A DNA stretch of 39,676 bases from a virus, in IMG/VR virus record IMGVR_UViG_3300037245_002970, positions 1-39,676 of that record, one strand, 5' to 3'. Made by a program: the position numbers and the translations under genes. The notes beneath the pieces were generated by a model that made no database searches, was not told the origin of the DNA, and saw nothing but the letters and a program-made list of their open reading frames with translations. Of the stretch, positions 23,567-32,437 are shown piece by piece. Within the stretch, counting starts at the first letter, position 1. Every line of letters begins with the position of its first letter.

Positions 23567-24268
23567 TTAATGTTTACATTCTATGCAAGCCTCTTTATTT
23601 ATCGGTAGACTTATCCGAAGTTCAATGCCACTATAATTGTCATTGAAAAAATTCTTTGTATGCCCTAATCTATCATGAAAACCTGCTATTGAATGAGGAA
23701 CAATTGTGTACTCCTCATCTTCAATATCTCCAATCAAACCACTCTCTTGTATTAAACTAACAAAATCCTCAGCAAGATTATCCATTGGATCAATGTATTC
23801 TCTGTACTTATCATTTGTAAGCTCTCCTTTATTCTTTGGAGTAGTTAAAAAGAACATTATTAATTCAACTCTTCGGCCTAAATTAATGCTTTCATCTCTG
23901 TTTCTTTTTTCTCTTAACACTTCGTAAAGGTAGACAATTTGAAATCTTTCTCTATTACTCTTTATAAGTGTCAATTCCTCACTTGATGCTTTTATAGTTC
24001 CATGAAGATAAAAAGGTGCAGGAATTGTCAATTCTGTTTCAATTGGGCAAGATGTTCCTGATATAATAATAAATTCACCATCAATTACATCAACAACTTT
24101 AACCTCTTGGCCTCCTATAATTATTAGTCCATTATCAACTAAACCATGAGTATCGCATACAGTTAATTTAACTTGATTATTTACTAAGACTTCGCAAGCA
24201 ATAATTTCCTCAACAAAAACTAATTCCTTAACTAAATCTCGTACTATATTTACTGTTGCTTTTTTCAT
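23567..24268 (-). CDS. Head-tail connection or tail-terminator candidate
   Basis: A 233-residue protein: an N-terminal small beta domain (residues 20-90, including GLIIIGGQEVKVVDVIDG) followed by a segment with DPMDNLAEDFVSLIQESGL and a C-terminal strand (GIELRISLPINK). The place just before the tail tube gene and this shape fit a tail terminator or neck protein; inference. Confidence 0.55.
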   Translation of the reverse strand: MKKATVNIVRDLVKELVFVEEIIACEVLVNNQVKLTVCDTHGLVDNGLIIIGGQEVKVVDVIDGEFIIISGTSCPIETELTIPAPFYLHGTIKASSEELTLIKSNRERFQIVYLYEVLREKRNRDESINLGRRVELIMFFLTTPKNKGELTNDKYREYIDPMDNLAEDFVSLIQESGLIGDIEDEEYTIVPHSIAGFHDRLGHTKNFFNDNYSGIELRISLPINKEACIECKH

Positions 24269-24703
24269 TTAATCTAAATATTGCTTTTTACCGAACCATC
24301 TAACCGCTTTATATCTTAAATAATTATCTATCAATTTCAATCTATTTTTTCTATTAATAATATTAGACCAAATTAACATCTCATCATCAGCATATTTTTG
24401 TGCAATATAGGTTCCAACTTGACTTCTTAAAAATTTAATTCCATAAAGGTAATCATGCAATGTTGCTGCAAAAGCAAAATCTCCATAAGAAGGAAACAGC
24501 CACCAGATTCCTCTTGGCGAAGAGCTACCATTAAATGTAAATCCTGCAGGAATTATCAATTCTCTTTTATCAGATAAAATTATTTTTATATCATGCAATA
24601 ATTTGAAATGAGATTCTTTTGTAATTGGATAAACTAAAGCAATTTTTATCTCTCCTAATTTCAATAAACTCTCAACATTATGTATGGTAACTTCTAATAT
24701 CAT
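24269..24703 (-). CDS. DUF1353-like protein
   Basis: A 144-residue protein with the DUF1353 pattern: IIPAGFTFNGSSSPRGIWWLF and AATLHDYLY, an invariant HDYLY-type motif, then DDEMLIWSN. The family is common in phages; its biochemical role is unknown. It overlaps the neighbouring gene by 4 bp. Confidence 0.75.
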   Translation of the reverse strand: MILEVTIHNVESLLKLGEIKIALVYPITKESHFKLLHDIKIILSDKRELIIPAGFTFNGSSSPRGIWWLFPSYGDFAFAATLHDYLYGIKFLRSQVGTYIAQKYADDEMLIWSNIINRKNRLKLIDNYLRYKAVRWFGKKQYLD

Positions 24704-25128
24704 CTTGCTAATAATTGCGTAAGCATTCCTTTTATCTCTGAAACTCCATTATTAAGCTCTTTAAACTCCAAATCAGTTTTGTTTGTATATTCTTTTAAAT
24801 CATCTCTGACTGCATCAATTCTTTTATGTGTTATTACATCTTTTTTTTCTATCAACTCAGTTGTTTCTGCTCTCATTGCATTTTTCTTAACCTTAACCTC
24901 AATCAATAATTCTTTTAATGAATCAATTTCCTTGTTATTATCTTTTTCTATTGTTTCAAATCTGACTACAGTTGCTTTTGCTTCTGATCTTTGATCATAT
25001 TGCAACTTAATAAAAGCTGTCAATGTTGCAACCGCTCCTCCTCCGATTGTGATCAAATCTCCAAAATTGAAAGTAACATCATTAATTGCATTAATTGGAG
25101 CTGTTATTTGTAAAAGAGTATCAATCAT
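24700..25128 (-). CDS. Membrane-anchored coiled-coil protein
   Basis: A 142-residue protein with one hydrophobic segment near the N terminus (FGDLITIGGGAVATLTAFI, about residues 22-40) and a long charged coiled coil to the end. The layout recalls XhlA-like or inner-spanin proteins, but it is placed among neck and head genes. Possibly lysis-related or injection-related; undecided. Confidence 0.6.
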   Translation of the reverse strand: MIDTLLQITAPINAINDVTFNFGDLITIGGGAVATLTAFIKLQYDQRSEAKATVVRFETIEKDNNKEIDSLKELLIEVKVKKNAMRAETTELIEKKDVITHKRIDAVRDDLKEYTNKTDLEFKELNNGVSEIKGMLTQLLAR

Positions 25129-25130
25129 AA

Positions 25131-25523
25131 TTAATAATTATTTGAAATATAATTTCCTATATAAATTTGTAATTGATTTTTAAATTCTTCTGTAAATATA
25201 TAATCAGAAACAATTTGAGATAAAACAAATGATGCTGTCATCCAATCTCCTAAAATTATCTTTAAGGTAACAGGTTCAATAATTTCTTCAATATGGAATA
25301 TGTCTGTCAAGCTTATTTGCCCACTTGAATACTGAGAAACTAGCTGCACTCTTATTTGATTAAAATACTCTCTCCCATCAATCTCTCTCTCATCATACTG
25401 TTTCTTTATTAATCTCGCTAAAATTACAGGATCAACCAAAGGAACAAAACCACTAGGTTGTTCTAATCCAAAATATATTGAAGGTATATCTTCATCCTCT
25501 TCTATGTAAAAATTCCTTGCCAT
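25131..25523 (-). CDS. Hypothetical neck-region protein (130 aa)
   Basis: A 130-residue protein with an acidic, Pro-rich N terminus and helical C-terminal two thirds. It follows the fibre-like gene with a 1-bp overlap. No family recognised. Confidence 0.6.
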   Translation of the reverse strand: MARNFYIEEDEDIPSIYFGLEQPSGFVPLVDPVILARLIKKQYDEREIDGREYFNQIRVQLVSQYSSGQISLTDIFHIEEIIEPVTLKIILGDWMTASFVLSQIVSDYIFTEEFKNQLQIYIGNYISNNY

Positions 25524-27139
25524 TATCCTATTCTATTAAAAGGTGTCCATCTTTGCTGAATATGGTCATAAAACCATAAAGCCATCTCATTAGGCTTGAT
25601 GCTTTTGTTATTTCCATCTCTACATAAAAACCTATTTTCCGCTAAACTTCCTGCATTGTTATTTGAAAATCTCAAATCATTTCCAGATTGATTTAAATTC
25701 TTAATTGCAACTATTCTATTTAATCCAATTTCCGGTGCAACTAAACCTGTTATCGCCCTGTTATTCGCATCAACATCAACACGTATTAAATCCGTTTCAT
25801 CATTAAACCCTGTTGGACTCCAATCATCAACATTACCTGTTAATGTTGCAGCTGTAATTACATTCTGTATTAATAAACCTTTGCTTATTGGTAGATCTTT
25901 TACCCCTGCAAACTTATCAACTGCTCTATCTTGTATTGTCCATTCATTATCTTGGCTAGGTGCATCTCTTAAAACTCTAGTTTCAAAACCCTCTCCAGAA
26001 TTAAAAGCTATTTTATTAACATAAACTGCATCGCTTGTTTTCACTATAGCTCCAAATGCAGCAATTGCAGCAGCATTTACAACTCCAACATTGAAGAATG
26101 CACTATTTGATGCAACAGATATAGGCAATGAATCCCTTCCAAAATAATTTGTTGAATGTGCAATTAAATTGTTCTTAATTATTTCAATAGCTCCTCTTAA
26201 ATCTACAGGGGCAGAAACTGTAGTGTACATTCCTGAAGTGAATCCTTGATCATTATCAACAAATAATCCAGATTGATCGCCAGAAGCATTTAAACCTGAA
26301 TTAAAGGCCATGAAAATTGGAGCATTAATTTCTAAATATCTTTCTGAATTTATATAATTAGTGCTTGTGTCAACTTGACTTTCAAACATATAAAGACTTT
26401 CACTTCCAACCCTCCAAGCTTCTCCTGCAGGATAAGTCCTACCCAAATAACCATTAGCAATAGTGTTAATATCACTATTCATTGCAGCCCATTGTATTTC
26501 GGTAGTCCCTCCAAAACCTCCTAAATTTTGAACTGCTGTAACAATAAAAGTTCCATCATTAACTCCTCCTGTTGTCCCTGTAACTTGAATCTGCTGCCCT
26601 ATAGGAAATGAGAAAATTTGATTCCCATTCATTACATAACACATTGTTGATCCTGCAATTATTGTAGAAAGCCTTCCTTCTAAAATCTGAGCAACAAAAG
26701 GTATATTATATTTTTGAAATGCAGGGTCTTTAATATCACTATCTAAAATAATCTTGCCTCCAGAATCAAAAACACTTTTAACAATACTTTTATCTGTAAC
26801 TATTATATCATTTCCTGATGTAACATTTCCTTCAACTAAAACCTCATTCAAATCCTGAGTATTCATGTTGTCAAGTATATTCTGCAATTCTTCTGAAATC
26901 TCATCAACAGAAGAAACCCAATTCACTCCATCAAATAAATAAGAACCTTTGGAATAAAATGTTCCCAATAACGAACCGGGTAACCAAGGAGTTCCTTGTG
27001 AATTTTGAACATAAGCTAATGACATTATCGGAGCTGTAGGATAAGCTGCTATTAAAGCATTATAATTATCAAAAACTCCTAAATAAGCTGTGCCAGAACC
27101 TCCTCCTCCATTACCATCTATATGTATAACCTTACCCAA
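25523..27139 (-). CDS. Fibre-like appendage protein encoded in the head/neck region
   Basis: A 538-residue protein. The N terminus (MGKVIHIDGNGGGG, a glycine linker, then LGVFDNYNALIAAYPTAP and GSYLFDGVNWVSS) resembles attachment ends of phage fibres; residues 90-130 (coiled coil then NVTSGNDIIVTDK) and beta-rich repeats follow; the end reads LWFYDHIQQRWTPFNRIG. The likely role is a fibre or whisker. The gene lies between connector and neck genes, not with the tail fibre, which would suit a head- or neck-attached appendage. Confidence 0.6.
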   Translation of the reverse strand: MGKVIHIDGNGGGGSGTAYLGVFDNYNALIAAYPTAPIMSLAYVQNSQGTPWLPGSLLGTFYSKGSYLFDGVNWVSSVDEISEELQNILDNMNTQDLNEVLVEGNVTSGNDIIVTDKSIVKSVFDSGGKIILDSDIKDPAFQKYNIPFVAQILEGRLSTIIAGSTMCYVMNGNQIFSFPIGQQIQVTGTTGGVNDGTFIVTAVQNLGGFGGTTEIQWAAMNSDINTIANGYLGRTYPAGEAWRVGSESLYMFESQVDTSTNYINSERYLEINAPIFMAFNSGLNASGDQSGLFVDNDQGFTSGMYTTVSAPVDLRGAIEIIKNNLIAHSTNYFGRDSLPISVASNSAFFNVGVVNAAAIAAFGAIVKTSDAVYVNKIAFNSGEGFETRVLRDAPSQDNEWTIQDRAVDKFAGVKDLPISKGLLIQNVITAATLTGNVDDWSPTGFNDETDLIRVDVDANNRAITGLVAPEIGLNRIVAIKNLNQSGNDLRFSNNNAGSLAENRFLCRDGNNKSIKPNEMALWFYDHIQQRWTPFNRIG

Positions 27140-27140
27140 T

Positions 27141-27479
27141 TTATTTCTGTTTAGTAGTTAAATTAAACTCTATTGTACCACTTGATTCTGTATTAGCACT
27201 ATAAACAACCCTCATATAAATCCACGCTAAATGGATATCATCAACTGCATCCTCAATACTTACATCAGTTGATAAATTATTATAGTCAAACCAATTAAGA
27301 TTGTCATTTGAAACCTCAATTGTATATGTTCCATCTGAAGAACTTAAACCACTTGTAACAGGGAACAAACTCCATTCATATTTGTAACAGGAAAGTAAAG
27401 CTTCTGAAATTTCAGAAATTGAAGCATCATGTGTTGTTCCATCTGAAAAAATAAACTTTTGTGTTTTAGCTTCATTCAT
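27141..27479 (-). CDS. Small beta-sandwich structural protein
   Basis: About 112 residues from the ATG at 27479, which overlaps the upstream TGA as ATGA; a TTG two codons earlier is less likely. The sequence (YTIEVSNDNLNWFDY ... HLAWIYMRVVYSANTESSGTIEFNLT) looks like a beta sandwich, as in decoration or fibre-associated proteins. Position beside the fibre-like gene supports a virion role. Confidence 0.6.
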   Translation of the reverse strand: MNEAKTQKFIFSDGTTHDASISEISEALLSCYKYEWSLFPVTSGLSSSDGTYTIEVSNDNLNWFDYNNLSTDVSIEDAVDDIHLAWIYMRVVYSANTESSGTIEFNLTTKQK

Positions 27480-27991
27480 AACCAACTTGTTTTTTTCTTT
27501 TTAATACCATTATAAACAGGATAATCGCTTGAATTATCACATATATAAACCTGTATTGATTGATAACTTTTAATAGCTTGATTGTATATTTGATACAGCC
27601 TTGTTTCTGGAAATGTAGCCTCCCTTGATGCTTCATTTGAATTAACAACATTGCCAGATGTTGTGTCTTTAACCTTTTGATCTCTGATATATTCCCAAAA
27701 AATGAACTTTTCGCACATCTTTACCATCCCTTCAGATACTAACTGAACATGGCAAGCATCTTCATCAATGCAAAACTCATTATATATATCTAAATAAATC
27801 TGGGCTTGTGGTACTCCATTAACTAAATCAGCTAGAAATAGCTCATATAACTCACAACCCAACATAGCTTTTAGAAAAACAACCTCAAACTCATCTATGT
27901 AAGTTTGAAGGTCATTCTCTGTGTGAACATTTGTTGCAATACAAATCAACCCATTCTCAAAATTACTTGGTGTGATGTTTAATATTGACAT
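27476..27991 (-). CDS. Head-tail connector, DUF6712-like
   Basis: A 171-residue helical protein, with FEVVFLKAMLGCELYELFL and FCIDEDACHVQLV...MVKMCEKFIFWEYIRD, the layout of the DUF6712 connector-type proteins of Bacteroidota phages. It follows the capsid genes, where the adaptor at the portal is expected. Function inferred from family look and order. Confidence 0.6.
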   Translation of the reverse strand: MSILNITPSNFENGLICIATNVHTENDLQTYIDEFEVVFLKAMLGCELYELFLADLVNGVPQAQIYLDIYNEFCIDEDACHVQLVSEGMVKMCEKFIFWEYIRDQKVKDTTSGNVVNSNEASREATFPETRLYQIYNQAIKSYQSIQVYICDNSSDYPVYNGIKKKKTSWL

Positions 27992-28066
27992 ACTATTAAA
28001 TGTTATTTCTTTTTAAATCTAATTTGTTTAGACTCTTTATAATTTGCCCCCAAACTTTTTTGAGGG

Positions 28067-28501
28067 TTATACGTTTCCCAATTCTTTCTTTTTAAGCTCT
28101 CCATCCTCATCAAGAACAAAAACACCTTCCGCATCAATCTCAACCTCATCTCCAACAGCTAAATCATGATCTTCAAGTCCATTAGCATCAATATCCTCTT
28201 GGCTTAATACATGGTAAATTGTTTCCTCTTCTTTTGAATCATCACAATCTTTGCATTTTGAACTTCCTTTGCAATCTTCACAATCCCCATTAGAGCTATT
28301 TGCAGCCTCTAAAGCATCTTTGTGATAATCAGGTTTAGTTTCTTCACTTAAAGCACTTCTATACGCTTCTAATTCCTCCTGATTTGATTCTACAGCAAAA
28401 CCCTCTTCGATTAATCTGTTTGCAGTCTTTTCTGCTAAATCTCTAACTGCATCTTTCTTTAATCCTGATGCGTGATCTTTTTTGAATTTGATAATTGACA
28501 T
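28067..28501 (-). CDS. Cysteine-rich acidic protein after the capsid gene
   Basis: About 144 residues from the ATG of MSIIKFKKDHASGL (28501). A GTG 12 codons earlier would begin inside the capsid terminator and is rejected. The middle has CEDCKGSSKCKDC, a zinc-ribbon-like cluster, and the C terminus has a small strand domain (HDLAVGDEVEIDAEGVFVL). Possibly a head or decoration protein; unproven. Confidence 0.6.
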   Translation of the reverse strand: MSIIKFKKDHASGLKKDAVRDLAEKTANRLIEEGFAVESNQEELEAYRSALSEETKPDYHKDALEAANSSNGDCEDCKGSSKCKDCDDSKEEETIYHVLSQEDIDANGLEDHDLAVGDEVEIDAEGVFVLDEDGELKKKELGNV

Positions 28502-28531
28502 GGTATATATTTTTAATGACTTAACGTCTGT

Positions 28532-28577
28532 TACCACAAAAACCTCACTACTTTCGCAGTGAGGTTTTGTTTTTTTA
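28532..28577 (-). terminator. Terminator after the major capsid gene
   Basis: AACCTCACT (28541-28549) and AGTGAGGTT (28558-28566) form a 9-bp stem with an 8-nt loop. Leftward it is followed by TTTTTGTGG, and rightward by TTTTGTTTTTTT, so it works in both directions. It would raise capsid mRNA over the downstream genes. Confidence 0.8.
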
Positions 28578-28583
28578 AACTTA

Positions 28584-30053
28584 TTATGGCTTAGTAATAG
28601 CTGCTATCGCTACAGCAACATCAGTAGACATCATGAAAGCATTTTTCCACTCATTAGGAACTAAAAGATTTAATCTTTCTAATCCTTTTAGAGTAGCAAT
28701 TTCTTTCTCCCAATTATCTCTGTTCTCAAAAGCAACATCTAATTCAACAGATTGTCTGTCTAAGATTTCACCCTTAGAAGTATCCATTACATAAACAGTG
28801 TTTTGAGCAACTATTGGACTCCAAACAACCATCATTCCACCAATAAAAGGAGTTCCTCCTATCATAGTAACTCTAGCATCCAGATAATTGTTATCTAAAT
28901 CTTTTAAAGACTCAACATTTACGAACCAATCACATTTGTTAACTAAAACAACATTTGGATCATATCCATTTTGTTGTCCTAATTCCATGATTTGTGTTTG
29001 CATCCCTAAAATTAAATCAACCATATTAGCTGATTGAATAGAAGCTGCAATATCACAAGCAGGATTATTAGCAGCAAACTCTGAAGAATAAAATGCAATT
29101 CCTGCAATATTCTCTCCTGTTCCATCTCCTAATAATAATTGTGAATCAACCTTTAAAGCTAAAGAAGTATTTATTAATCTGTTAATTCTTGTTTGCATGA
29201 ATGGATAATCAGCAACAAATAATCTACAGAAATCAATCATATCTTTCACGACCTTAGTAGATATAGAACTAACTAACAATGTTTCTTTAGTTGTAGATGT
29301 AATTGCAGCACATTTAACTGCCATTTGAGCATCTCTAATAACTGAATCTTGCTCAACATATTTGAAGAACTCAGTTGATAAAGGTGTAACAGGAAATAAA
29401 CTTCTAATTTTTGGAGTTCTGATTGGTTGATCAATAACTCCAACTCTCATTTGAGCAAAATCCTCTCCTGAATCAACATCTCCATAAGTTTGTGTAGCCT
29501 TACTAACAACAATAGACATGTTTGTTTTATCAGCTAATGCTCTTTTTAAAGCACCCTCCTCAACAGCATCATCCCATGCAGACTTAACTAATCCAGAAAA
29601 TGATTCGTCTTTCATATCAACTCCTAAAGCTTTCATGTTAGCGATTAATTCACCTTGATTCAATTGAGTAGATTTTAATGCTTCAAACATTTGCTCATAC
29701 TGTTTAAGCTGAGATTCTAAATTCTTCGCCTTAGCAGTATCATTGTCAATGTTTTCCATCTCAGTTTTTAAACCCTTAACAGATTCAACTAAGTTTTCAT
29801 GAGAAGCTTTGTAATACATTGACCTTTCCTCAGCAGTCAATCCTTTTATCTCTTCATCTGATAGACTAGAGAATGTTTTTACTTGATCCACCATTTTGAA
29901 CCATACAGGTAAACTTGCAAAAGTTGCTCCTGCACCTCCTGCCCATAATAAACCATCAATTAAATTAGAAGCCTCTGCTCCTACACATGTTGATACAACA
30001 CCGAATGCCAACATGCTTAACATTGAAATTGCGAATACTTTAACTTTTTTCAT
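28584..30053 (-). CDS. HK97-fold major capsid protein with hydrophobic N terminus
   Basis: A 489-residue capsid protein. After a helical delta-like region (about residues 60-130: KGLTAEERSMYYK, KGLKTEMENIDND) comes the capsid fold, with VIDQPIRTPKIRSLFPVTPL, LVNKCDWFVNVESLKDLD and GGTPFIGGMMVVWS. The N terminus is odd: residues 1-27 (MKKVKVFAISMLSMLAFGVV...GAEA) look like a signal peptide, and residues 33-50 are again hydrophobic. The delta region and this segment would be removed by the protease upstream, or the segment anchors capsid assembly to the membrane. Preceded by a leader hairpin, followed by a terminator. Confidence 0.88.
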   Translation of the reverse strand: MKKVKVFAISMLSMLAFGVVSTCVGAEASNLIDGLLWAGGAGATFASLPVWFKMVDQVKTFSSLSDEEIKGLTAEERSMYYKASHENLVESVKGLKTEMENIDNDTAKAKNLESQLKQYEQMFEALKSTQLNQGELIANMKALGVDMKDESFSGLVKSAWDDAVEEGALKRALADKTNMSIVVSKATQTYGDVDSGEDFAQMRVGVIDQPIRTPKIRSLFPVTPLSTEFFKYVEQDSVIRDAQMAVKCAAITSTTKETLLVSSISTKVVKDMIDFCRLFVADYPFMQTRINRLINTSLALKVDSQLLLGDGTGENIAGIAFYSSEFAANNPACDIAASIQSANMVDLILGMQTQIMELGQQNGYDPNVVLVNKCDWFVNVESLKDLDNNYLDARVTMIGGTPFIGGMMVVWSPIVAQNTVYVMDTSKGEILDRQSVELDVAFENRDNWEKEIATLKGLERLNLLVPNEWKNAFMMSTDVAVAIAAITKP

Positions 30054-30100
30054 CTTACTTTGTTTTGTGGCCTTTTTTATTTTCGGCCTGATTAATTTAC
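30054..30100 (-). promoter_or_regulatory. Leader hairpin before the capsid gene
   Basis: Leftward TTAATCAGGCCGAAAATA, then GGCC again (30085-30088 and 30069-30072) and ACAAAACAAAG before the ATG. It shares TTAATCAGGC-GAAA-GCC-AAAACAAA with the leader at 23525-23560. Confidence 0.55.
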
Positions 30101-30116
30101 TTATTTAATTATCGGA

Positions 30117-30932
30117 TTACCAACCAAAAAACTCCTTTTGAGTATCTTTCGATGGCTCAACTTTAGGAGTGATTGAAATCGGCTCCCCTGTTTTATTGTC
30201 AATTAATCCTGTTGAAGAATTTGAAGCTCTTAATACAAGGCTAGACTCTCCAATATTTTTCGCTTCTGTTACAATCCAGAAATAATCTATCTCTTCAAAA
30301 TCTGATTTATTAGCTATTAAGCCAATGTTATCATTATACTTTTTTAAATAATCCTCATCTCCTTTCTCCTCACTTTTCATCGCCAACTCAATGTTAACGT
30401 ATTGCATCCTTACACTCGCCTCAATATCATCTCCAGAATCCAACCAATCTTTCGCCAAATCATTTATTATATCAGTTTTTAAAACTTTATAAATCAATGC
30501 CTGTGTATTACCTTCATAATTCTTTCCAATAGCACTAAATGGAATCTCAGCAATAAACATCTCAACATTCTCCTTCTTAGCTACAACATTAGCCATCTTC
30601 ATCTCATGGTCTGTAACTAGATAATTCTTTCCTTGTTGTTCCTGAACTGATTTAGTCCATATTCCATCTTTGTGTAAATCTCCATGACTATCTAAAATCT
30701 TTGTACTATTCACAACAATGTAATGGTAATTAGAATCAGTCATTAATCCTTTTGATGCAGTACTAAATTTTAAAGGATCAATTGTTTTTAAATTAACACC
30801 TAAACCCTTCTCATGTGATTTGAAAATCTGAGCTTTTTTTAACCCAATTATATCAGTCTTTGATCCTTTCAATGCAGCAAACATTTGAAATTTATTCTCA
30901 AAAGACTTGTTTAATTCTTTACAGTGTATCAT
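30117..30932 (-). CDS. Prohead protease-like protein
   Basis: A 271-residue protein placed between portal and capsid, as in HK97-type phages. Residues around KILDSHGDLHKDGIWTKS, NYLVTDHEMKMANV and DIEASVRMQYVNIEL match the S78 protease pattern: His in TDHE and Ser in EASVRM could be catalytic. It would cut the capsid precursor's N-terminal region. The family match is distant, and a capsid scaffold is an alternative. Its ATG overlaps the TGA of the 41-aa gene. Confidence 0.7.
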   Translation of the reverse strand: MIHCKELNKSFENKFQMFAALKGSKTDIIGLKKAQIFKSHEKGLGVNLKTIDPLKFSTASKGLMTDSNYHYIVVNSTKILDSHGDLHKDGIWTKSVQEQQGKNYLVTDHEMKMANVVAKKENVEMFIAEIPFSAIGKNYEGNTQALIYKVLKTDIINDLAKDWLDSGDDIEASVRMQYVNIELAMKSEEKGDEDYLKKYNDNIGLIANKSDFEEIDYFWIVTEAKNIGESSLVLRASNSSTGLIDNKTGEPISITPKVEPSKDTQKEFFGW

Positions 30933-31054
30933 TTGGTAATTGTTTTATTTCCTTTCAAAATCTTAACTCTGCTTTTTATTGCAGCTTTTGTTTTTTCATC
31001 AAGAGAATTATCTTTCAACCTATCCTCTAACTTTTTAACTAATGGATTACTCAT
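30929..31054 (-). CDS. Tiny charged protein between portal and protease (41 aa)
   Basis: A 41-residue basic helical protein, MSNPLVKKLEDRLKDNSL, ending ITK. Its ATG overlaps the end of the portal gene by 8 bp and its TGA overlaps the protease ATG (ATGA). This coupling supports a real gene, possibly a head assembly peptide. Confidence 0.6.
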   Translation of the reverse strand: MSNPLVKKLEDRLKDNSLDEKTKAAIKSRVKILKGNKTITK

Positions 31055-32351
31055 CTGCTCCTGGTTTAATATTGTCTGCAACCAACTCAATAGCTCTCAT
31101 CTCTGATAAATCAAAAGACTCAATCAATATCTGAGTTGCTGATGCAGGTGTTAATTTTCCTTCTGCAATTCTAATTAAAACATTTGTAATTCCAACTGAC
31201 AACTTAACTTGCTTCTCAGCTTTCTTGTTTTGATCATCTTGTAAAGCCTCTATCTGTGAAATGTCTAATCTAATATCATAAACTTTACCATCAAACTTGT
31301 TCCACCCTTCAAGAACTAACTCCTTATATCCTTGTAAATGTCTTTCAACTACAGGTATAACTCCATTAATATAAAAATTCTTTTGAGCTTCTTTTGCATT
31401 ATTAAATTGCTTATTACTTGGATCATTAAAACTTCCAGAATCAACCCCATAAGCTGAACATAATTGCCTCAATGTTAAAACACCACTTTCAATTAATTTT
31501 AAATCTGAAGGACTCAAACCAAATTGAGTGTATTTTACATTCGCTGTAGTTCCAACAACTCGGTTAAACTTTTCAGATCCTCCTAATTTAGCATTTGTTG
31601 TCTCTTGCAAATCATCACTTTCCTCTTCACTCATTGGCCTATCACTATTTGAAGATAATAAACCATTTGCACCTCTATTCTTCATAGCTGATGCCTGAGC
31701 TGTCATTAATTCATTTGATGTTTCCAATGTGTTATATGCTGCCTGTAATGGACTCAAACCCATTCCAGACCTCAAACCCTCATTTGTTGGGTTGTAATAT
31801 TTTATATGCTTAATGTCATCCTCATTGTAAGTAGTCTCAACTCCTAACCAATTGAATATATAATTTAATGTATTTTCAAAGAAATCCTTCCCTATAACTT
31901 TAACCGTTACCAATTGAGGAGGAACAACAAAAACCTTTCTTTTAACCCCTGTACCTGCAGCTTCAACTCCTAAAAGCATCTCATTACCTGTAGTTAATTG
32001 ATAACCTAAAGCATCTTCTGTAAATTCAAACTTGTTTTGTCTTGGGTTTGGCTTCATTACTGAATCATAAAAAGCACCACTTGTAACAACCTCTTCTGTT
32101 CCATCAGCTTTTATTTCTACAATCTTATAAGGAATTGCAGCACCTGTTCTAATTATTTTAGATATGATTGAGTAAACATCTGTATTTGAAGAATAACCAT
32201 TCTTAATAAGCAACCACAATTTATGTGCCTGATACATGAAACCATTATTGTAAATCTGAGAAGTGAAAATCTTCCCATCCTTGTAGCTATCTAAGGCAAA
32301 ACCTGCTGCCTTGTTAACCCATTGTAATCCTGCACTAAAAAGCTTATTCAT
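31047..32351 (-). CDS. Portal protein
   Basis: A 434-residue HK97-type portal. Visible landmarks are the N-terminal GYSSNTDVYSIISKIIRTGA, PNPRQNKFEFTEDALGYQLTTGNEM, then NEGLRSGMGLSPLQAAYNTLE and a C-terminal PASATQILIESFDLSE. It forms the dodecameric DNA channel at the head vertex. The preceding gene is the large terminase, and promoter P3 lies upstream. Confidence 0.88.
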   Translation of the reverse strand: MNKLFSAGLQWVNKAAGFALDSYKDGKIFTSQIYNNGFMYQAHKLWLLIKNGYSSNTDVYSIISKIIRTGAAIPYKIVEIKADGTEEVVTSGAFYDSVMKPNPRQNKFEFTEDALGYQLTTGNEMLLGVEAAGTGVKRKVFVVPPQLVTVKVIGKDFFENTLNYIFNWLGVETTYNEDDIKHIKYYNPTNEGLRSGMGLSPLQAAYNTLETSNELMTAQASAMKNRGANGLLSSNSDRPMSEEESDDLQETTNAKLGGSEKFNRVVGTTANVKYTQFGLSPSDLKLIESGVLTLRQLCSAYGVDSGSFNDPSNKQFNNAKEAQKNFYINGVIPVVERHLQGYKELVLEGWNKFDGKVYDIRLDISQIEALQDDQNKKAEKQVKLSVGITNVLIRIAEGKLTPASATQILIESFDLSEMRAIELVADNIKPGADE

Positions 32352-32397
32352 TAAGAATAATTGGAATCTTTACGAATTGATTAATTCGCTTTGAAAA

Positions 32398-32430
32398 CAA
32401 ATGTAATGTTATTTTTATTTAATAAACAAA
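32398..32430 (-). promoter_or_regulatory. Promoter P3 (head/tail operon)
   Basis: -33 box TTTG at 32427-32430, 21-bp spacer, and -7 box TACATTTG at 32398-32405, in the 86-bp gap between terminase and portal. Transcription would start near 32391 and drive the structural genes. Confidence 0.75.
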
Positions 32431-32437
32431 CTTTTTA

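Noticed and set aside
28020-28066. Terminator after 28067-28501
   Set aside because: CCCTCAAA/TTTGGGGG forms a stem but no T tract follows in the transcribed direction; perhaps only an mRNA structure.
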